Assembly: GCA_947500445.1 (NCBI GenBank)
Contig: CANMSB010000011.1
Span: 59,044 to 123,043, forward strand
Direction: 5' to 3'
Length of the DNA: 64,000 nucleotides
Source of the DNA: an uncultured Flavobacteriaceae bacterium
GTDB lineage: Bacteria > Bacteroidota > Bacteroidia > Flavobacteriales > Flavobacteriaceae
Of this stretch, positions 62,755 to 64,000 are shown in pieces. Below the pieces are notes generated by a model. It had not been told where the DNA came from, made no database searches, and saw nothing but the letters and a program-made list of their open reading frames with translations. Position numbers and translations under genes: made by a program. Positions within the stretch are counted from its first letter, which is position 1; each line of letters begins with the position of its first letter.

Positions 62755-63023
62755 AATTGAATGATATTAAAATCAACGAGGTAAAATTAATTGAAATAAA
62801 TTAAACAGACAAATACATTAAAAAATAATTAATGCTATATAATTCATAAATACAATTAAGATTTATAAAAATATGATAATCAGTTATATATAATAAATTA
62901 TTTATTAGTTTATTTAACTTAAAGTTATTTTATTTAAACTTTATCTTGATATATTTAGGGTATGTTAGGTTTATGTTGGGACAAATTTGCGTATTTGTAA
63001 TGTCGAATAATAACGACAGAGCC
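62755..63023. other. Very AT-rich non-coding stretch before the transposase remnant
   Basis: Strongly AT-rich with long A/T runs and no gene. It probably contains the left end of the IS1595-type element (a GGG-containing stretch around 62956-62982) and the promoter of the minus-strand winged-helix gene. No terminal repeat matching the right end was found by eye. Confidence 0.45.
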
Positions 63024-63948
63024 ATGAAATTCAAATCACTTTTACAACTTACAGACTACTTCAAAGAAGAGTCAATCTGTATCGAATATTACGAGTAAGT
63101 ACGTTGGGGAGATGAACCATCGTGTCCTCATTCTGGTTCGGTCAATCCCTACAAGACAAATCAGAGATTGGAAGTGTAAGGACAAAGAATGATACAAGAA
63201 ATTTACGGTTGAGGTGGGTACAATCTTTGAAAACTCTAAAATTCCATTTAGTACATGGTATGCTGCAATTTGGTTGCGTACTGAACATAAAAAAGGAAGA
63301 AGCAGTGTTCAATTAGGTATTGACTTGGGAATCATACAAAAGACAGCTTGGTTTGCACTTCACCGTAAAAGAGAAATGCTGCGAGAAAACGCACCGCAAA
63401 CATTAGGTGATAAAATTATGGTAGAAATCGATGAGGCCTATGTTGGTGGTAAAGAAGGAAACAAACACTTTCCTAAAAGACGTTCTAACGAAGATAAGAA
63501 CTTGACCAATGAAGGGAAACCGTACAAAGGCAAGAAAGCTATTCTAGGAATAATTGAGCGCAATGTTAAGGTGGCTTTAAAATATGTTGTCGGTGAAACC
63601 ACAAAGAATATGGTAGAATTCCTTAAAACTCACGTACCACAAGATTCTGCCATGTATTCTGACGAAGCAGCAGCATACAAGCAGTCGAAGAAAACTTAAA
63701 AGCATAACTACATAAAGCACTCACCTGGCATCTATGTTGAAGTTCAAGTTCATACCAACACCATAGAGAACTTTTGGAGCGTTTTAAAGCGTGGTCCTTA
63801 TGTAATATTCCATCAAGTATCGAACAAGCAGGTTAGCCGTTATTTAGGTGAATATGCAGCTAGGTTCAATAATCGTAGCTTGACTTCTAATGAGCGTTTT
63901 AATCAGTTTTCGAAAGGTTCAGAGGACACTATCCCATTAACTGTGTAA
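63024..63948 (+). pseudogene. IS1595-family (ISXO2-like) transposase, multiply disrupted
   Basis: Coding sequence starts at 63024 (MKFKSLLQLTDYFKEES) but meets TAA at 63096-63098. It resumes as RWGDEPSCPHSGS (a zinc-ribbon motif with one Cys lost), shifts frame near 63165 (WKCKDKE), and meets TGA before YKKFTVEVGTIFENSKI. It runs on through the DDE-type catalytic part (IMVEIDEAYVGGKEGNKH, AILGIIERNVKV, DSAMYSDEAAAY), hits an in-frame TAA at 63697, and ends with HTNTIENFWSVLKRG and RYLGEYAARFNNR. IS1595 transposases have this order of zinc ribbon, DD(E/N)K/H. At least two stops and one frameshift make it inactive unless complemented in trans. Confidence 0.88.
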
Positions 63949-63962
63949 GTTAAAAATAACGA

Positions 63963-63997
63963 GGGTTAGACTTTTATCTAAAGTCGGACCCTTTTTT
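63963..63997 (+). terminator. Rho-independent terminator at the right end of the IS remnant
   Basis: GGGT and GACTTT pair with AAAGTC and ACCC across a TA/GG internal bulge, with a TATCT loop, followed by TTTTTT. The inverted complement of this end (beginning GGGTCCGACTTT) may also be part of the element's terminal inverted repeat. Confidence 0.75.
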
Positions 63998-64000
63998 CAT

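Noticed and set aside
62940..63000. Left terminal inverted repeat of the IS1595-type element
   Set aside because: GGG-containing stretches are present but none matches the right-end sequence well enough to call.

Overview
The window looks like a chromosomal segment of a marine, alga-degrading member of the Flavobacteriaceae (Bacteroidetes). The signs are a SusC/SusD pair, four type I sulfatases, GH43/GH127/GH92 enzymes, a type IX secretion (Por) sorting tail, SPII lipoproteins with acidic residues after the lipid cysteine, a hybrid two-component system with a C-terminal AraC domain, and one textbook Bacteroidetes promoter (TTG-N19-TAnnTTTG). No rRNA, tRNA or CRISPR array was seen. The genus cannot be fixed from the sequence alone.

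Region 1 (1-37.9 kb) is a polysaccharide utilisation locus for a sulfated glycan. It holds a window-edge clan GH-A-like hydrolase (1-2526), GH43 (2690-3712), GH127 (3769-5628), an NCS1 transporter with a 58-residue membrane partner (5641-7255), sulfatase 1 and an overlapping mutarotase-like protein (7389-9922), a 2236-residue type IX-secreted multidomain protein (10085-16795), SusD and SusC (17522-22224), a second RYPGG hydrolase with two overlapping sulfatases (22709-27589), a membrane-anchored AraC regulator, GH92, an FHS-type sugar transporter, a ROK kinase, a GmhA-type isomerase, a fourth sulfatase and a soluble PQQ dehydrogenase. The inferred flow is surface capture by SusCD and the secreted protein, removal of sulfate and side chains in the periplasm, uptake by MFS, then phosphorylation and isomerisation. 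The enzyme mix (beta-L-arabinofuranosidase-type GH127, GH43, GH92, sulfatases) suggests a sulfated arabinose- and/or mannose-bearing glycan; this is inference.

Region 2 (38.0-50.2 kb) holds an AraC-type membrane regulator, a TPR histidine kinase overlapping a receiver-AraC regulator, and four consecutive divergent paralogous lipoproteins (42505-48206). I read the four as MACPF (membrane attack complex/perforin) family proteins. An unknown lipoprotein and a second receiver-AraC protein with a degenerate phosphorylation site follow. This is the most unusual part of the window: a putative pore-forming lipoprotein array between two related regulators, in which two paralogues keep the MACPF signature with its Gly-Gly and two have lost the Gly-Gly.

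Region 3 (50.6-61.4 kb) has another membrane AraC regulator, two beta-propeller proteins, a hybrid sensor kinase, and a surface-protein cluster: fasciclin lipoprotein, OmpA-type protein and collagen-like lipoprotein. A 176-bp imperfect palindrome resembling a miniature inverted-repeat element sits at the end of the fasciclin gene.

Region 4 (61.4-64 kb) is AT-rich accessory DNA: a truncated lipoprotein gene, a putative small structured RNA with its own promoter and two hairpins with identical 9-nt loops, an unrecognised winged-helix protein, and a decayed IS1595-type transposase ending in a terminator.
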